Assembly (NCBI RefSeq): GCF_013385175.1
Contig: NZ_JABZEO010000002.1
Span: 310,001-374,000, forward strand
Reading direction: 5' to 3'
Source: Allochromatium humboldtianum
GTDB lineage: Bacteria > Pseudomonadota > Gammaproteobacteria > Chromatiales > Chromatiaceae
DNA length: 64,000 nucleotides
The notes beneath the pieces are model-generated. The model was not told where the DNA came from. It made no database searches and saw only the letters and a program-made list of their open reading frames with translations. The translations under genes and the position numbers were made by a program. Shown here piece after piece: positions 1 to 10,149 of this stretch. Every line of letters starts with the position of its first letter. Within the stretch, counting starts at the first letter, position 1.

Positions 1-1536
1 CAACCGCCGTCCGGCGATCCAGACCAGCACGATCACCGGCACCCCGATGAGGGTGGTGAAGACGAAGAAGCCCGGATAGCCGATGCCGTCGACGATACTG
101 CCCGAATAGCCGCCGAGCACCTTGGGCAGCAAGGTCATCAGCGAGCTGAAGATGGCGTACTGCACGGCGGTGAAGGAGACATTGGTCAGGCTCGACAGAA
201 AGGCGACGAAGGCCGCGCTCGCCAGCCCGGCCGCCAGATTGTCCGCACCGACGGCCACATAGAGCAGGGTCACATCGGCCCCGGCATGGGCCAGGACCAC
301 GAAGATCAGATTGGTCGCCGCCGACAGGATCGCGCCCAGCATCAAGATACGCACCACGCCATGCCGGTCGGCCATCAGCCCGCCGAGCACACCGCCCGCG
401 ATACTGACGAAGACGCCGAAGGTCTTGACCGCCGTGGCGATCTGCGGCTTGCTGAAGCCGATGTCCTGATAGACGACGTTGGAAATGACGCCGAGCACAA
501 TGTCCGAGATCCGGTACAGCCCGATGAGCGCCAGCAGCAGCAAGGCCGTCTTGAGTCCGTAGCGGGCGAAGAAGTCGAGCACCGGCTCGATCCAGACCGC
601 GCGCGCCATGGCTCGATCGATCGCTCCCAGCCGCACCAGCGTCCAGCCGACGAGCGCCGCCACGCCCACGGCCAGTCCGAAATGCAGGGTCTCCAGCAGA
701 AAGGCCCCGAGCGCACCGCCGCCGAGCCAGTGCTTGAGATCGCCGAACAGCGTCCCGCTCAGGAAGAATCCGCCGACGAAGGCGCCGGCCATGAGCGCGA
801 ACACCAGCACCAGACGCAGATAGTCGAGCGCCGAGTAGTGAGTGAGCGCCTTGGGCCGATAGGTCTCAGGCTCGCGGATGACGAGCGTGGTCAGCACCCC
901 GATCAGCATCACGGCGGCCATGATCAGATAGGTCGTGCTCCAGGCGCTGTAGCTGTAACTCCCCAGCTCCGAGCCGAAGGCCGAGGCCAGGAACAGCGCG
1001 CCCGCCCCCGAGGCCACCATGGCAACGCGATAGCCCGCGATATAGGTCGAGGACATCAGCGCCTGGAGCCGGGGCGGGGCCGATTCGATGCGATAGGCGT
1101 CGATCACGATGTCCTGGGTCGCCGAGGAGAAGCCGAGCAGCACGGCCGCGAGCGCCATGTGCGTGAGACTGTCCCCGCCGCTCGCCGGATCGACCAGCGC
1201 CATGAGCACGATGGCCGTGATGATCGCCAGTTGCGAGACCAGCAGCCAGGCGCGCCGCCGACCCAGCCGGCGCGTCAGCCAGGGCAGGGGCAGGGTGTCG
1301 ATCAGCGGCGCCCAGACGAACTTGAACGAATAGCCGAGCGCGGCCCAACTGAAGAAGGTGACGGCATTGCGTTCGATCCCCGCCTCACGCAGCCAGAGTG
1401 ACAGCGAGGAGAAGATCAGCAGCAACGGCACCCCGGCCGAGAAGCCGAGCAGCAGCATGGCGAGCACGCGCCGGTCGAGCAGTTCGCCGAGCGTTTGGCG
1501 CCAGCCGCGCGGCGCCTCCACCGAGAGTTGATCCAT
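1..1536 (-). CDS. ampG: AmpG-like MFS permease, 3' end cut by window edge
   Basis: Major facilitator of the AmpG type, whose known members import anhydromuropeptides from the periplasm for peptidoglycan recycling. The protein starts MDQLSVEAPRGW at 1536 and stays open to base 1, giving 512 codons with no stop in view. The N-terminal hydrophobic stretch GFSAGVPLLLIFSSLSLWL, the WAPLIDTLPLP region and an arginine-rich cytoplasmic loop (LTRRLGRRRAW) fit the family. Many further membrane helices follow. It starts 3 bases after the malic enzyme stop, so the two are probably co-transcribed. A related acetyl-CoA or other PAT-type transporter is the alternative; substrate cannot be read from sequence. 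Confidence 0.78.
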   Translation of the reverse strand, partial: MDQLSVEAPRGWRQTLGELLDRRVLAMLLLGFSAGVPLLLIFSSLSLWLREAGIERNAVTFFSWAALGYSFKFVWAPLIDTLPLPWLTRRLGRRRAWLLVSQLAIITAIVLMALVDPASGGDSLTHMALAAVLLGFSSATQDIVIDAYRIESAPPRLQALMSSTYIAGYRVAMVASGAGALFLASAFGSELGSYSYSAWSTTYLIMAAVMLIGVLTTLVIREPETYRPKALTHYSALDYLRLVLVFALMAGAFVGGFFLSGTLFGDLKHWLGGGALGAFLLETLHFGLAVGVAALVGWTLVRLGAIDRAMARAVWIEPVLDFFARYGLKTALLLLALIGLYRISDIVLGVISNVVYQDIGFSKPQIATAVKTFGVFVSIAGGVLGGLMADRHGVVRILMLGAILSAATNLIFVVLAHAGADVTLLYVAVGADNLAAGLASAAFVAFLSSLTNVSFTAVQYAIFSSLMTLLPKVLGGYSGSIVDGIGYPGFFVFTTLIGVPVIVLVWIAGRRL

Positions 1537-1539
1537 CCT

Positions 1540-3801
1540 TCAGCCCGCCTGCACCACCGCCAGCGCCGTCATATTGAGCAGCCCGCGTACCGTGGCGCTG
1601 GGCGTGACGATGTGCGCCGCCTGGGCCGTGCCGAGCAGCATGGGACCGAAGGCCGCCGCATCGTCGAGCGTGCGCAGCAGGTTGAAGGCGATGTTGGCCG
1701 CGTCCTGGTTGGGCATGATGAGCAGATTGGCGCGTCCGGTCAGACGTGAATCCGGGAAGCGCGCCTGACGCCCGATGGCATCGAATGCCAGGTTGGCGTG
1801 CATCTCGCCCTCGACCTCCAGCTCGGGTTCCTGTTCGCGCAGCAGACGCAGGGCCTCGGTCATCTTGGCCGCGCTCGGCGAGTCGTCGCTGCCGAAGTTG
1901 GAGTGCGAGACGAAGGCGACCCTGGGCGTGAGACCGAAACAGCGGATCTCGGCCGCGCACAGACGGGTGATCTCGGCCAGATCCTCGGCGCTGGGGTCGA
2001 TCTGGACATAGGTATCGGCGATGAACAGCGGTCCGGCCGGCAGCACCACCGCGTTCATGGCGGTCATACGGCGCACGCCGGGGGCGGTGCCGATCGCTTC
2101 CTCGACATGCTTGAGATGGCGTGAATAGCGTCCGACCAGACCGCAGAGCAGGGCATCGGCATCGCCGCAGCGCACCAGGGTCGCGGCCAGCACCGTGGGG
2201 TCGTTGCGGATGTATTCGCGCGCCTCGTCCGGCGCATAGCCGCGCCGCTTGACCTGATCGTAGAAGGTCCGCCAGTGGGTCTCGATCCGGGGGTTGTCGC
2301 CGGGGACGACGAGATCGAAATCGCGCTCGGGGCGCAGACGCAGACCCAGGGCTTCGATCCGTGCTTCGATCACCTCGGGGCGACCGATCAGCATCGGGCG
2401 CGCGATGCCCTCGCTCACCGCCTGCTGTGCGACCTGGAGCACACGCTCGTCTTCACCCTCGGCGAAGACCACGCGCTTGGGCGCGGCGCGCGCCTGATCG
2501 AACACCGGCTTCATGGTCAGCCCGGTGCGGTAGGCACGATGACGCAGCGACTGACGATAGGCGTCCAGATCGGCGATCGGGCGCGTGGCCACGCCGCTGT
2601 CCATGGCCGCGCGCGCCACGGCCGGGGCCAGATGCTCCATCAGACGCGGATCGAAGGGCTTGGGGATCAGATACTCGGGTCCGAACTGGAGCTGCTGTCC
2701 GCCATAGGCCGCGCGCACGATGTCGGACGGCTCGGCCAGCGCCAGATCGGCGATGGCGCGCACGCAGGCGACCTTCATGGCCTCGTTGATCTCGGTGGCG
2801 CCGCAGTCGAGCGCGCCGCGGAAGATGAAGGGGAAGCAGAGGACGTTGTTGACCTGATTGGGGAAGTCCGAGCGCCCGGTGGCGATGATGGCATCGGGAC
2901 GCGCGGCGCGCGCCAGATCCGGCATGATCTCGGGGACCGGATTGGCGAGCGCCATGATGATCGGCGCCTCGGCCATCCGGGCCAGCCACTCGGGCTTGAG
3001 CACGCCGGCGGCCGAGAGTCCCAGGAAGATATCGGCGCCAGCGATGGCCTGCTCCAGGGTTCGCAGGTCGGTCGCGATGGCATAGCGGCCCTTGTAGGGG
3101 TCCATCTCCTCGACGCGCCCCTGATAGACGACGCCGGCGATGTCGGTGAGCGTCACGTTCTCCTTGGGCAGTCCCAGCGCGACGAGCAGATCCACGCAGG
3201 CGAGTGCGGCGGCGCCCGCGCCGGCCGTCACCAGCCGCACCCGGCTGATGTCCTTGCCGACCACGCGCAGGGCGTTGAGGATGGCCGCGCTGACAACGAT
3301 CGCCGTGCCGTGCTGGTCGTCGTGGAAGACCGGGATGCCCATGCGCTCCTTGAGCCCGCGCTCGATGATGAAGCAGTCCGGCGCCTTGATGTCTTCCAGA
3401 TTGATGCCGCCGAAGGTCGGTTCCAGTCGCGCCACGGTCTCGATGAAGGCTTCGGGATCGCGCTCGTCGATCTCGATGTCGAAGACGTCGATGTCGGCGA
3501 ACTGCTTGAACAGCACCGCCTTGCCTTCCATCACCGGCTTGGAGGCCAGCGCCCCGATCGCGCCCAGACCCAGGACGGCGGTGCCGTTGCTGATGACGGC
3601 GACCAGATTGCCGCGCGCGGTGTAGTGCGAGGCGGCGAGGGCGTCCTGTTCGATCTCGCGGCAGGCGGCGGCCACGCCGGGCGAATAGGCGAGCGCCAGA
3701 TCGCGTTGGTTGGCCAGCGGCTTGGTGGCCTTGATCTCCAGCTTGCCGGGCTTGGGATAACGGTGATAGTCCAGGGCGCTCTGGTCGCGGTCTTCCGACA
3801 T
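1540..3801 (-). CDS. maeB: NADP-dependent malic enzyme fused to phosphotransacetylase-like domain
   Basis: Oxidative decarboxylation of malate to pyruvate with NADP, in the cytoplasm. The 753-residue length matches MaeB-type enzymes (about 760). The N-terminal half carries the malic enzyme fold ([31 protein letters not shown], and a Rossmann segment with [11 protein letters not shown]). From about residue 430 it continues into a phosphate acetyltransferase-like domain ([18 protein letters not shown] to the C terminus) that in this family is regulatory, not catalytic. The start [13 protein letters not shown] at 3801 is chosen because GGAG lies 7 bases upstream and homologues begin here; the frame stays open upstream to 3951. 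In a phototroph it may balance C4 pools and NADPH. Confidence 0.94.
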   Translation of the reverse strand: MSEDRDQSALDYHRYPKPGKLEIKATKPLANQRDLALAYSPGVAAACREIEQDALAASHYTARGNLVAVISNGTAVLGLGAIGALASKPVMEGKAVLFKQFADIDVFDIEIDERDPEAFIETVARLEPTFGGINLEDIKAPDCFIIERGLKERMGIPVFHDDQHGTAIVVSAAILNALRVVGKDISRVRLVTAGAGAAALACVDLLVALGLPKENVTLTDIAGVVYQGRVEEMDPYKGRYAIATDLRTLEQAIAGADIFLGLSAAGVLKPEWLARMAEAPIIMALANPVPEIMPDLARAARPDAIIATGRSDFPNQVNNVLCFPFIFRGALDCGATEINEAMKVACVRAIADLALAEPSDIVRAAYGGQQLQFGPEYLIPKPFDPRLMEHLAPAVARAAMDSGVATRPIADLDAYRQSLRHRAYRTGLTMKPVFDQARAAPKRVVFAEGEDERVLQVAQQAVSEGIARPMLIGRPEVIEARIEALGLRLRPERDFDLVVPGDNPRIETHWRTFYDQVKRRGYAPDEAREYIRNDPTVLAATLVRCGDADALLCGLVGRYSRHLKHVEEAIGTAPGVRRMTAMNAVVLPAGPLFIADTYVQIDPSAEDLAEITRLCAAEIRCFGLTPRVAFVSHSNFGSDDSPSAAKMTEALRLLREQEPELEVEGEMHANLAFDAIGRQARFPDSRLTGRANLLIMPNQDAANIAFNLLRTLDDAAAFGPMLLGTAQAAHIVTPSATVRGLLNMTALAVVQAG

Positions 3802-3965
3802 GGGTGTCTCCGATGGTGGGCCTTGGGATGGTCTCCCCTGACCGGACATTATGATGCAGTGCAACAGGCGGCGGCAAAGTCCGTAAATGAGTGTACGAAC
3901 CAGGCTATCGACAGCGACCCGGATCCGGTCGACAATCGCACCAACAGCCAATGAGGGATCGCGTC

Positions 3966-5579
3966 ATGAACGAGACGATGACCGAGTCGAACACGGTCGC
4001 GGATGGGGAGACCGCCGCGGTGGTCCAACTGGGCCGATTGCGCCCCTGGCACTGGTCGCTCGCGCTCCTGGCGGCGGGCCTGCTGACGCTCATCTTCTTC
4101 GAGGGCCTCGTGAAGATGGTGGGCGCCTGGGATCAGGAGGAATACAGCCACGGCTACATGCTGCCCGTGGTCGCGGCCTTCCTGGTCTGGCAGCGCTCGA
4201 CCCGGCTCGCGCTCATCCCATTCGAATCGAGCTGGTGGGGCGTGCTGCTCACGGTGTTCGGGCTCTTCGTCTTCGTCGCCGGCGAGCTGGGCACGCTCTA
4301 CACGGTCGTCCAGTATGGACTGCTGATCACCCTCGGCGGTCTGCTGCTGTCCTTCATGGGCCGGCGCGCCTTTCTGCTCATCCTGCCGGCCTATGGACTG
4401 CTATTCTTCACAGTCCCGCTGCCGAACTTCCTCTACAACAACCTCTCCTCACAGTTGCAGCTCATCTCCTCCGAGCTGGGCGTCCATGTCATCCGGCTGT
4501 TCGGGATCCCGGTCTTCCTCGAAGGCAACGTCATCGATCTGGGCGACTATCAGCTCCAGGTGGTCGAGGCCTGCAATGGTCTGCGCTATCTCTTCCCGCT
4601 GGTCGCGCTCGGCTATATCGCGGCCGTGCTCTTCAAGGGCGCCTGGTGGAAGAAGATCGTGCTCGTCGTCTCGACCCTGCCGATCACGGTGCTGATGAAC
4701 AGTTTCCGTATCGGCGTCATCGGCGTGCTGGTCAACCGCTATGGCGTGAGTCAGGCCGAAGGCTTTCTGCACGACTTCGAGGGCTGGGTGATCTTCATGG
4801 CCTGCGCGGCGCTGCTGATCGGCGAGATGGCGCTGCTGGCGCGCGTCGGGCGCGACCGCATGCCGCTCCTGGATGCCTTCGCCGTCGAGGGACCCGAGCC
4901 GCCGCCGCATCCGGCGCGGATCGTCCATCGCCGGCTGACGCCCTCGTTCATGGCCGCGCTCTCGATCCTGCTGGCGATGGCCATCGTGGCCCAGATCCTG
5001 CCGCACCGCGAGGAGATCGTCCCCGAGCGCGAGCGCTTCCTGTTCTTCCCGAGCGACATCGGCGAGTGGCGCGGACGGGTCGACCGGCTGGAACAGATCT
5101 ATATCGACGCGCTCAAGTTCGACGACTATCTGCTCTCGGACTATACCGACGGGCAGGGCGATTCGATCAATCTCTATGCGGCCTATTACGCCTCGCAGCG
5201 CAAGGGGGCCTCGGTGCATTCGCCCAAGAGCTGTCTGCCCGGCGGCGGCTGGCGCATCAAGGAGTTTTCGCAGCGCGAGATCACGGGGCCGGGGATCGGC
5301 CCGCGTCCGCTGCCGGTCAATCGCTCGCTGATCCAGATGGGCGAGGAGCGTCTGCTGGTCTACTACTGGTTCCAGCAGCGCGGGCGTCTCATGACCAACG
5401 AGTATCTGGTCAAGTGGTTCCTGTTCTGGGACGCCCTGACGCGCCAGCGCACCGACGGCGCCCTGGTGCGCGTGACCACGCCTGTGGCGCTCGGCTCGGA
5501 CGGCACGGCTGAGGACAAGCGTCTGACCGAGTTCGTCAACGTCATCGCGCGTCCGCTCGGGCGTTTCGTCCCGGACTGA
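3966..5579 (+). CDS. xrtD: exosortase with fused C-terminal EpsI domain (XrtD type)
   Basis: Membrane transpeptidase-like enzyme predicted to process proteins with a PEP-CTERM/VPLPA-CTERM sorting tail. The 537-residue protein has an N-terminal region of about eight helices with the exosortase triad visible: Cys203 in [12 protein letters not shown], Arg248 in [10 protein letters not shown], and His269 in GFLHDFEGW. From about residue 330, after one more helix, it continues into a soluble EpsI-type domain ([34 protein letters not shown]). This fusion is what marks XrtD. The start at 3966 follows a divergent gap from maeB; the stop is 9 bases from the convergent CorB gene. No exopolysaccharide cluster or sorted substrate lies nearby. 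Confidence 0.88.
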   Translation: MNETMTESNTVADGETAAVVQLGRLRPWHWSLALLAAGLLTLIFFEGLVKMVGAWDQEEYSHGYMLPVVAAFLVWQRSTRLALIPFESSWWGVLLTVFGLFVFVAGELGTLYTVVQYGLLITLGGLLLSFMGRRAFLLILPAYGLLFFTVPLPNFLYNNLSSQLQLISSELGVHVIRLFGIPVFLEGNVIDLGDYQLQVVEACNGLRYLFPLVALGYIAAVLFKGAWWKKIVLVVSTLPITVLMNSFRIGVIGVLVNRYGVSQAEGFLHDFEGWVIFMACAALLIGEMALLARVGRDRMPLLDAFAVEGPEPPPHPARIVHRRLTPSFMAALSILLAMAIVAQILPHREEIVPERERFLFFPSDIGEWRGRVDRLEQIYIDALKFDDYLLSDYTDGQGDSINLYAAYYASQRKGASVHSPKSCLPGGGWRIKEFSQREITGPGIGPRPLPVNRSLIQMGEERLLVYYWFQQRGRLMTNEYLVKWFLFWDALTRQRTDGALVRVTTPVALGSDGTAEDKRLTEFVNVIARPLGRFVPD

Positions 5580-5588
5580 GTCCGAACC

Positions 5589-6896
5589 TCAACGTCGACC
5601 CTTGCGCGGCGGCGTCGGCACGATCTTGACGGTCCGCACGCCATTGTCGGCTGTCTGGATGATCTCCAGCGGATGCTCGGCGAGCTTGAGGCTGGTGCCA
5701 GGCTCGGGGATGGTCTCCATGTACTCCAGGATCAATCCGTTGAGCGTCTTGGGTCCGTCGGTCGGTAGATCCCAGCGCAGTGCGCGGTTGAGGTCGCGCA
5801 GGCTGATTGAGCCGTCGACGAGCAGACTGCCGTCCTCGGTGCGATGGATCTCGGGCAGGCTGTCGGCGGGGTCGGTGGTGAACTCGCCGACGATCTCCTC
5901 CAGGAGATCGGTCATGGTGATCAGTCCCATGAAGTCGCCGTACTCGTCGACGACCAGCCCGACCTGCTGCTTGGTACGCTGGAAGTTGAGCATCTGCTGA
6001 TAGAGCGGGGTGCTCTCGGGGACGAAATAGGGTTCGCGGGCGATCTCGCGCAGGGACGCCTTGTTCAATCCGGATTCCAGCATGGTATGCAGGGCATTGC
6101 GGGCGTGCAGCAGGCCGATGACGTTGTCGATGCTGCCGTCGTAGAGGGGGAGCCGCGTATAGCTGGTATTGCGGATGGTTTGAAGGATCTCCTCCTCGCT
6201 GTCCTGGAGGTCGATGCCCTCGACCTCGTTGCGTGGGATCATGATGTCCTCGACCGTGGCGTTCTCCAGGTCCAGGATCGCCAGCAGCATCGTGCGACTG
6301 CGCTCCGGGATCATGGCCCCGGCCTCGCTGACCACGGTGCGCAGTTCCTCGCGGCTCAGGTCCGCCGGCGGCGCGCCCTCGGGGACGATCCCGATCAGTC
6401 TCAGGATGCCGTTGGTGAAGAGATTGACGAACCAGACGACGGGATAGAGCAGCGTCAGCAAGGGCCGGTAGACATGGGCGGCCGGAAAGGCCAGACGCTC
6501 CGGATGCAGGGTCGCATAGGTCTTGGGTGCGACCTCGGCGAAGATCAGGATGACGAGCGTCAGCAGTCCGGCGGCGAGGCCGATGGCCGCCTCGCCGCCG
6601 AGCCGTAGCGCGATCACGGTCGCCAGCGACGAGGCCATGATGTTGACGAAGTTGTTGCCGAGCAGGATGAGTCCGATCAGTCGGTCGGGCCGCTCCAACA
6701 GCCGCCGGGCGAGGCGCGCCCCCCTGTGTCCGTGATCGGCGAGATGTTTCAGCCGGTAGCGGTTCATGGTCAGGAGCGCGGTCTCCGAGCCGGAGAAGAA
6801 GGCCGAGAGTGCGATGAGGACGAGGAGTGCGATGAAGAGTCCAGGCAGTGAGAGTTCGTTCACAATGTACCGATCGGTGGCCGAGGTTACGGTCAT
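5589..6896 (-). CDS. CNNM/CBS-domain membrane protein, CorB/YfjD type
   Basis: Predicted magnesium/cobalt-related membrane protein of the HlyC/CorC family. The first 190 residues are a CNNM (DUF21) membrane domain with the SGSETALLTMNRYRLKHLA signature and helices around LIGLILLGNNFVNIMASS. A CBS pair follows (EDIMIPRNEVEGIDL; VGLVVDEYGDFMGLITMTDLLEEIVGEF), then a C-terminal CorC_HlyC domain ending GVRTVKIVPTPPRKGRR. At 435 residues it matches E. coli YfjD. The start at 6896 has a GGGAG about 9 bases upstream; a GTG start 11 codons later is the alternative. It runs convergent to the exosortase gene. A second soluble member of the superfamily (corC) is at 35786. Confidence 0.88.
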   Translation of the reverse strand: MTVTSATDRYIVNELSLPGLFIALLVLIALSAFFSGSETALLTMNRYRLKHLADHGHRGARLARRLLERPDRLIGLILLGNNFVNIMASSLATVIALRLGGEAAIGLAAGLLTLVILIFAEVAPKTYATLHPERLAFPAAHVYRPLLTLLYPVVWFVNLFTNGILRLIGIVPEGAPPADLSREELRTVVSEAGAMIPERSRTMLLAILDLENATVEDIMIPRNEVEGIDLQDSEEEILQTIRNTSYTRLPLYDGSIDNVIGLLHARNALHTMLESGLNKASLREIAREPYFVPESTPLYQQMLNFQRTKQQVGLVVDEYGDFMGLITMTDLLEEIVGEFTTDPADSLPEIHRTEDGSLLVDGSISLRDLNRALRWDLPTDGPKTLNGLILEYMETIPEPGTSLKLAEHPLEIIQTADNGVRTVKIVPTPPRKGRR

Positions 6897-6979
6897 TCTA
6901 AACCGCTCCCGTATGGCTTGCCCTTTCCGCGTCGCCCCGAGTCGGGCATACTCCGCGCCTTTTCGTATGGGGACTCGCC

Positions 6980-7927
6980 ATGTTCAAGAATGCACGCTTC
7001 TTCCGTCTGGACCAGCCGTTCGAGTTCACGGCCGCCGAGCTGGAGGAGGCGCTGGGCGGGCGGCGCTTCCGTCCCTGTGGTCCGATCGAGACTTCGACTC
7101 TGGGTTGGACCTCGCCGCTGGGCGAGGAGACCAGTGCACTGGTGCAGGCGGTGAGCGGCTGCTATCTGATCTGCGCGCGCAAACAGGAGCGGCTGTTGCC
7201 GTCGGCCGCTGTGGCCGAGGCGCTCGACGAGCGGGTGAGCGAGCTGGAGGCGGGCGAGGCGCGCGATGTCGGGCGGGCCGAGCGGCGTCGGCTGCGCGAG
7301 CAGATCATCAATGAGATGCTGCCGCGTGCCTTCACCCGTTCGCGTCGGACCCAGCTCTACATCGACACCGAGAGCGGCTGGCTGGTGGTGGACTCGTCGA
7401 GCGAGAAGCAGGCCGAGGACGTGGTCTCACTGCTGCGCGAGACGCTGGGTTCGCTGCCGGTCAGGCTGCCGGATCCGGTGCGGCCGGCGGCCAATGTGCT
7501 GACGAGCTGGCTGCTGGAGGACAGTGCGCCGAGCGATTTCGTGCCCGGGGATGCCTGCGAACTGCGCGACCTGGGCGAGCAGGCGGGCGTGGTCCGCTGC
7601 AGCCGGCAGGATCTGGCCAGCGAGGAGATCCTCAACCATCTGCGCGCCGGCAAACAAGTCACCAAGCTGGCGCTGGAGTGGGACGAGCGTCTGAGCTTCA
7701 CTCTGGCCGACGATCTGTCGCTCAAGCGCTTGCGGGTGGGGGAGGCGTTGCTGGAGGAACTGGACGGCGACGACATGGACCCGGCGCAGCGGCTGGACGC
7801 GGAGTTCGTGATCCTGGCGTTGCAGGTGCGTCAGTTGATCGCGCGTCTCGATGAGCTGTTCGGGCTGGCGCCGGCGAGTCCCGTCGCCTCCGCTCCATCC
7901 GCGACCAGGCAGGACGCCCCCTTCTGA
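6980..7927 (+). CDS. rdgC: recombination-associated protein RdgC
   Basis: Nucleoid-associated, ring-forming DNA-binding protein; in E. coli it restrains RecA-dependent recombination. The 315-residue protein starts MFKNARFFRLDQPFEF and has the family core: FRPCGPIETSTLGWTSPLG, the RRRLREQIINEMLPRAF segment, and LYIDTESGWLVVDSSSEKQ followed by the conserved TSWLLED region. E. coli RdgC is 303 residues, so this is full length with a short alanine/serine-rich tail. It is divergent from CorB and convergent with rnfC, with a hairpin between. No recombination neighbours are present. Confidence 0.93.
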   Translation: MFKNARFFRLDQPFEFTAAELEEALGGRRFRPCGPIETSTLGWTSPLGEETSALVQAVSGCYLICARKQERLLPSAAVAEALDERVSELEAGEARDVGRAERRRLREQIINEMLPRAFTRSRRTQLYIDTESGWLVVDSSSEKQAEDVVSLLRETLGSLPVRLPDPVRPAANVLTSWLLEDSAPSDFVPGDACELRDLGEQAGVVRCSRQDLASEEILNHLRAGKQVTKLALEWDERLSFTLADDLSLKRLRVGEALLEELDGDDMDPAQRLDAEFVILALQVRQLIARLDELFGLAPASPVASAPSATRQDAPF

Positions 7928-7937
7928 GGTCGCGCCG

Positions 7938-7968
7938 CCGGAGCTTCGCGACCTGAGTGAAGCTCTGG
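7938..7968. terminator. bidirectional hairpin between rdgC and rnfC
   Basis: CCGGAGCTTC at 7938-7947 pairs with GAAGCTCTGG at 7959-7968 (10 bp with one G-T wobble, 11-base loop). It lies between two convergent stop codons, the usual place for a shared terminator. There is no strong T-run on either side. A second small hairpin (GGCC TTCA GGCC, 7967-7978) overlaps it and the rnfC stop codon, so the two structures could compete. Confidence 0.45.
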
Positions 7969-7971
7969 CCT

Positions 7972-9558
7972 TCAGGCCGATCCGGTGTCCGAAGTCCGGC
8001 GCGCGGCGGCACGCTCACGCGCCGCTGCGATCAGGGCTTGCTTGGGATCCTCGCCGGAGTCCGTCGACTTGGGCGCGGCCAGCGCCTCCTTCTGCTTGCG
8101 CAACCGGGCCTGTTTCTCCTGCTCCTGACGCTCCAGTCGCGCCTGCTTGGCGGCATGACGCGCGCGCGCCTGCTCGGACTTGCGCTTCTCCTGCTCGCGC
8201 GCCCAGATCTCGGTCTTGGCATAGCGATAGTACTGCACCAGCGGGATGTGACTGGGGCAGACCTGGGCGCAGCAGCCGCACTCGATGCAGTCGAACAGGT
8301 TGTAGTCCTGTACCCGGTCGAGATCCTTGGCGCGTGCGTTCCAGTACATCTGTTGCGGCAGGAGCCGGGTCGGGCAGACCTCGGCACAGCGTCCGCAGCG
8401 GATGCAGGCCAGCGCCGGTCCCGGATCTGGGGCTTCCTCGGGCGCGAGCGCCAGCACGCAGTTGGTCGCCTTGGTGATGGGCGTGGCCGATTCGCGCAGT
8501 TCGAAGCCCATCATGGGTCCGCCGCAGACGAGCTTGCGCGGAGCCTCGCGATAGCCGCCGCACTGGGCGATCAGGTGCTCGATCGGGGTGCCGACCGGCA
8601 CCTCCAGATTGCGCGGCGCGGCGATGGCGCGACCCGTGACCGTCACCACGCGCGCGATCAGCGGTTTGCCTTCGAGCACGGCATCCGCGACCGCCGCCGC
8701 CGTGCCGACGTTTTGGCAGACGATGCCGATCTGGGCCGGGATGCCGCTCGTCGGCACCTCCTTGCCGGTGAGGATGCGGATGAGCTGCTTCTCGCCGCCG
8801 CTCGGATAGAGCGTGGGAATCGGGACGATCTCGGTATAGCCGCCCATGTCGGTCTCGGCCAGGGCCAGTTGCATGGCCGCGATCGCCTCGGGCTTGTTGT
8901 CCTCGATGCCGATCAGCACCGTCCGCACCCGCAGCAGATGATGCATGATGCGCACGCCTTCGAGGATGTGCGCCGCGCGCTCGCGCATCAGCCGGTCGTC
9001 GCAGGTGATATAGGGCTCGCACTCGGCGCCGTTGATGATGAGGGTCTGGATCTCGCGATCCGTGCCGGGCGTGAGCTTGACGCTGGTCGGGAAGGAGGCG
9101 CCGCCCATGCCGACCACGCCGGCCCAGCGGATGCGCTCGCGGATCAGCGCCGGGTCGAGTTGCGGATAGTCGGCGAGCGGCGGCGGGAGTTCGGCCCAGG
9201 TCTCCAGACCATCCGGTTCGATCAGGGCGCAGGGGGCCGACAGACCGGACGGATGGGGCACCGGATGCGGCTCGATCGCGACCACCCGACCCGAGGTCGG
9301 CGCATGGACCGGGGCGCTGATGAAGCCGGTCGGCTCGGCGATCATCTGACCCTTGAGCACATGGTCGCCCACGGCGACCAGCGGCCTTCCCGGTGCGCCG
9401 ATGTGCTGTTGCAGGGGCACCCAGAGACGCTCGGCCAGGGGCGGGCGCTCGATGGCGCGTTCGTTCGACAACGCCTTCTCGTCCGGGATGTGGATGCCGC
9501 CGTGGAAGCGCCACAGACGGCGCTGGCTGGTGGATTTGGGTTTGAGTGCGATGGCCAT
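7972..9558 (-). CDS. rnfC: Rnf complex subunit C (NADH-side, Fe-S)
   Basis: Peripheral cytoplasmic subunit of the ion-translocating ferredoxin:NAD+ oxidoreductase, in which RnfC carries the NADH and flavin site. The 528-residue protein begins with the RnfC barrel-sandwich region (WRFHGGIHIPDEKAL). The flavin/NADH motif GMGGASFPTSVKL is near residue 150, and two 4Fe-4S sets (CIRCGRCAEVCP and CIECGCCAQVCP) lie around residues 380-430. The tail from about residue 455 is a charged helix rich in Lys, Arg, Gln and Ala, as in other proteobacterial RnfC. It is 14 bases downstream of rnfB and is the last rnf gene here; rdgC follows convergently. Confidence 0.95.
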   Translation of the reverse strand: MAIALKPKSTSQRRLWRFHGGIHIPDEKALSNERAIERPPLAERLWVPLQQHIGAPGRPLVAVGDHVLKGQMIAEPTGFISAPVHAPTSGRVVAIEPHPVPHPSGLSAPCALIEPDGLETWAELPPPLADYPQLDPALIRERIRWAGVVGMGGASFPTSVKLTPGTDREIQTLIINGAECEPYITCDDRLMRERAAHILEGVRIMHHLLRVRTVLIGIEDNKPEAIAAMQLALAETDMGGYTEIVPIPTLYPSGGEKQLIRILTGKEVPTSGIPAQIGIVCQNVGTAAAVADAVLEGKPLIARVVTVTGRAIAAPRNLEVPVGTPIEHLIAQCGGYREAPRKLVCGGPMMGFELRESATPITKATNCVLALAPEEAPDPGPALACIRCGRCAEVCPTRLLPQQMYWNARAKDLDRVQDYNLFDCIECGCCAQVCPSHIPLVQYYRYAKTEIWAREQEKRKSEQARARHAAKQARLERQEQEKQARLRKQKEALAAPKSTDSGEDPKQALIAAARERAAARRTSDTGSA

Positions 9559-9572
9559 GCGCGCGGCGTTCC

Positions 9573-10142
9573 TCAGGCGGCGTCTCGGAGGGGCGCGGCG
9601 ATGTCGCTCGCGACCGGCTGACGGGCCGGATAGGGCCAGCGCCAGCGTTGGATGTCCTCACGGATCGGGCGCATCTCGATGCAGGCGACCGGGCAGGGCT
9701 CGACACAGAGTTCGCAGCCGGTGCATTCGCTGTTCAGGACCGCGTGCAACTGCTTGGCCGCGCCGATGATGGCATCGACCGGACAGGCCTGGATGCAGCG
9801 CGTGCAGCCGATGCAGAGTTCGGGGTCGATGAAGGCGACCGAGGGCACCTTCTCCTTGATGTCCATGGCCACCGGCTCGCGTCCGAGCAGATCGGCGAGT
9901 GCCAGCACTAGGGCTTCGCCGCCGGGCAGGCACTTGTTGATCTCCTCCTCGCCCTTGGCCAGCGCCTCGGCATAGGGACGGCACCCCGGATGGCCGCACT
10001 GACCGCACTGGGTCTGCGGCAGCAAAGAATCGATCTGATCGGCGATGGGGTCGCCCTCGACCCGAAAGCGGATCGCCGAATAACCGAGCAGGACACCGAA
10101 GAAGGCGGCGAGGGCGGCGAGGGCCAGGATGGCGGCTAGCAT
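9573..10142 (-). CDS. rnfB: Rnf complex subunit B (ferredoxin-like)
   Basis: Electron-entry subunit of Rnf. One N-terminal helix (residues 1-22) anchors it. Next comes the CxxCGxxGC-type cluster site (Cys46, Cys49, Cys54, Cys71), then two 4Fe-4S ferredoxin motifs, [12 protein letters not shown] and [12 protein letters not shown]. At 189 residues it matches the gammaproteobacterial form. ATG at 10142 gives the membrane helix at once. An 88-base gap containing 12-base repeats separates it from rnfA upstream, which is longer than usual for this operon. Confidence 0.95.
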   Translation of the reverse strand: MLAAILALAALAAFFGVLLGYSAIRFRVEGDPIADQIDSLLPQTQCGQCGHPGCRPYAEALAKGEEEINKCLPGGEALVLALADLLGREPVAMDIKEKVPSVAFIDPELCIGCTRCIQACPVDAIIGAAKQLHAVLNSECTGCELCVEPCPVACIEMRPIREDIQRWRWPYPARQPVASDIAAPLRDAA

Positions 10143-10149
10143 GGCGACG

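Noticed and set aside
2275-3954. Long open frame on the plus strand opposite maeB
   Set aside because: It mirrors the malic enzyme codons, is full of His/Asp/Arg/Gly typical of antisense GC-rich reading, and has no recognisable motifs. The minus-strand MaeB is unambiguous.
5589-6896. CorB-like protein as part of the corC operon
   Set aside because: It is 29 kb from corC, on the other strand, and has its own membrane domain; it is only a paralogue of the same superfamily.
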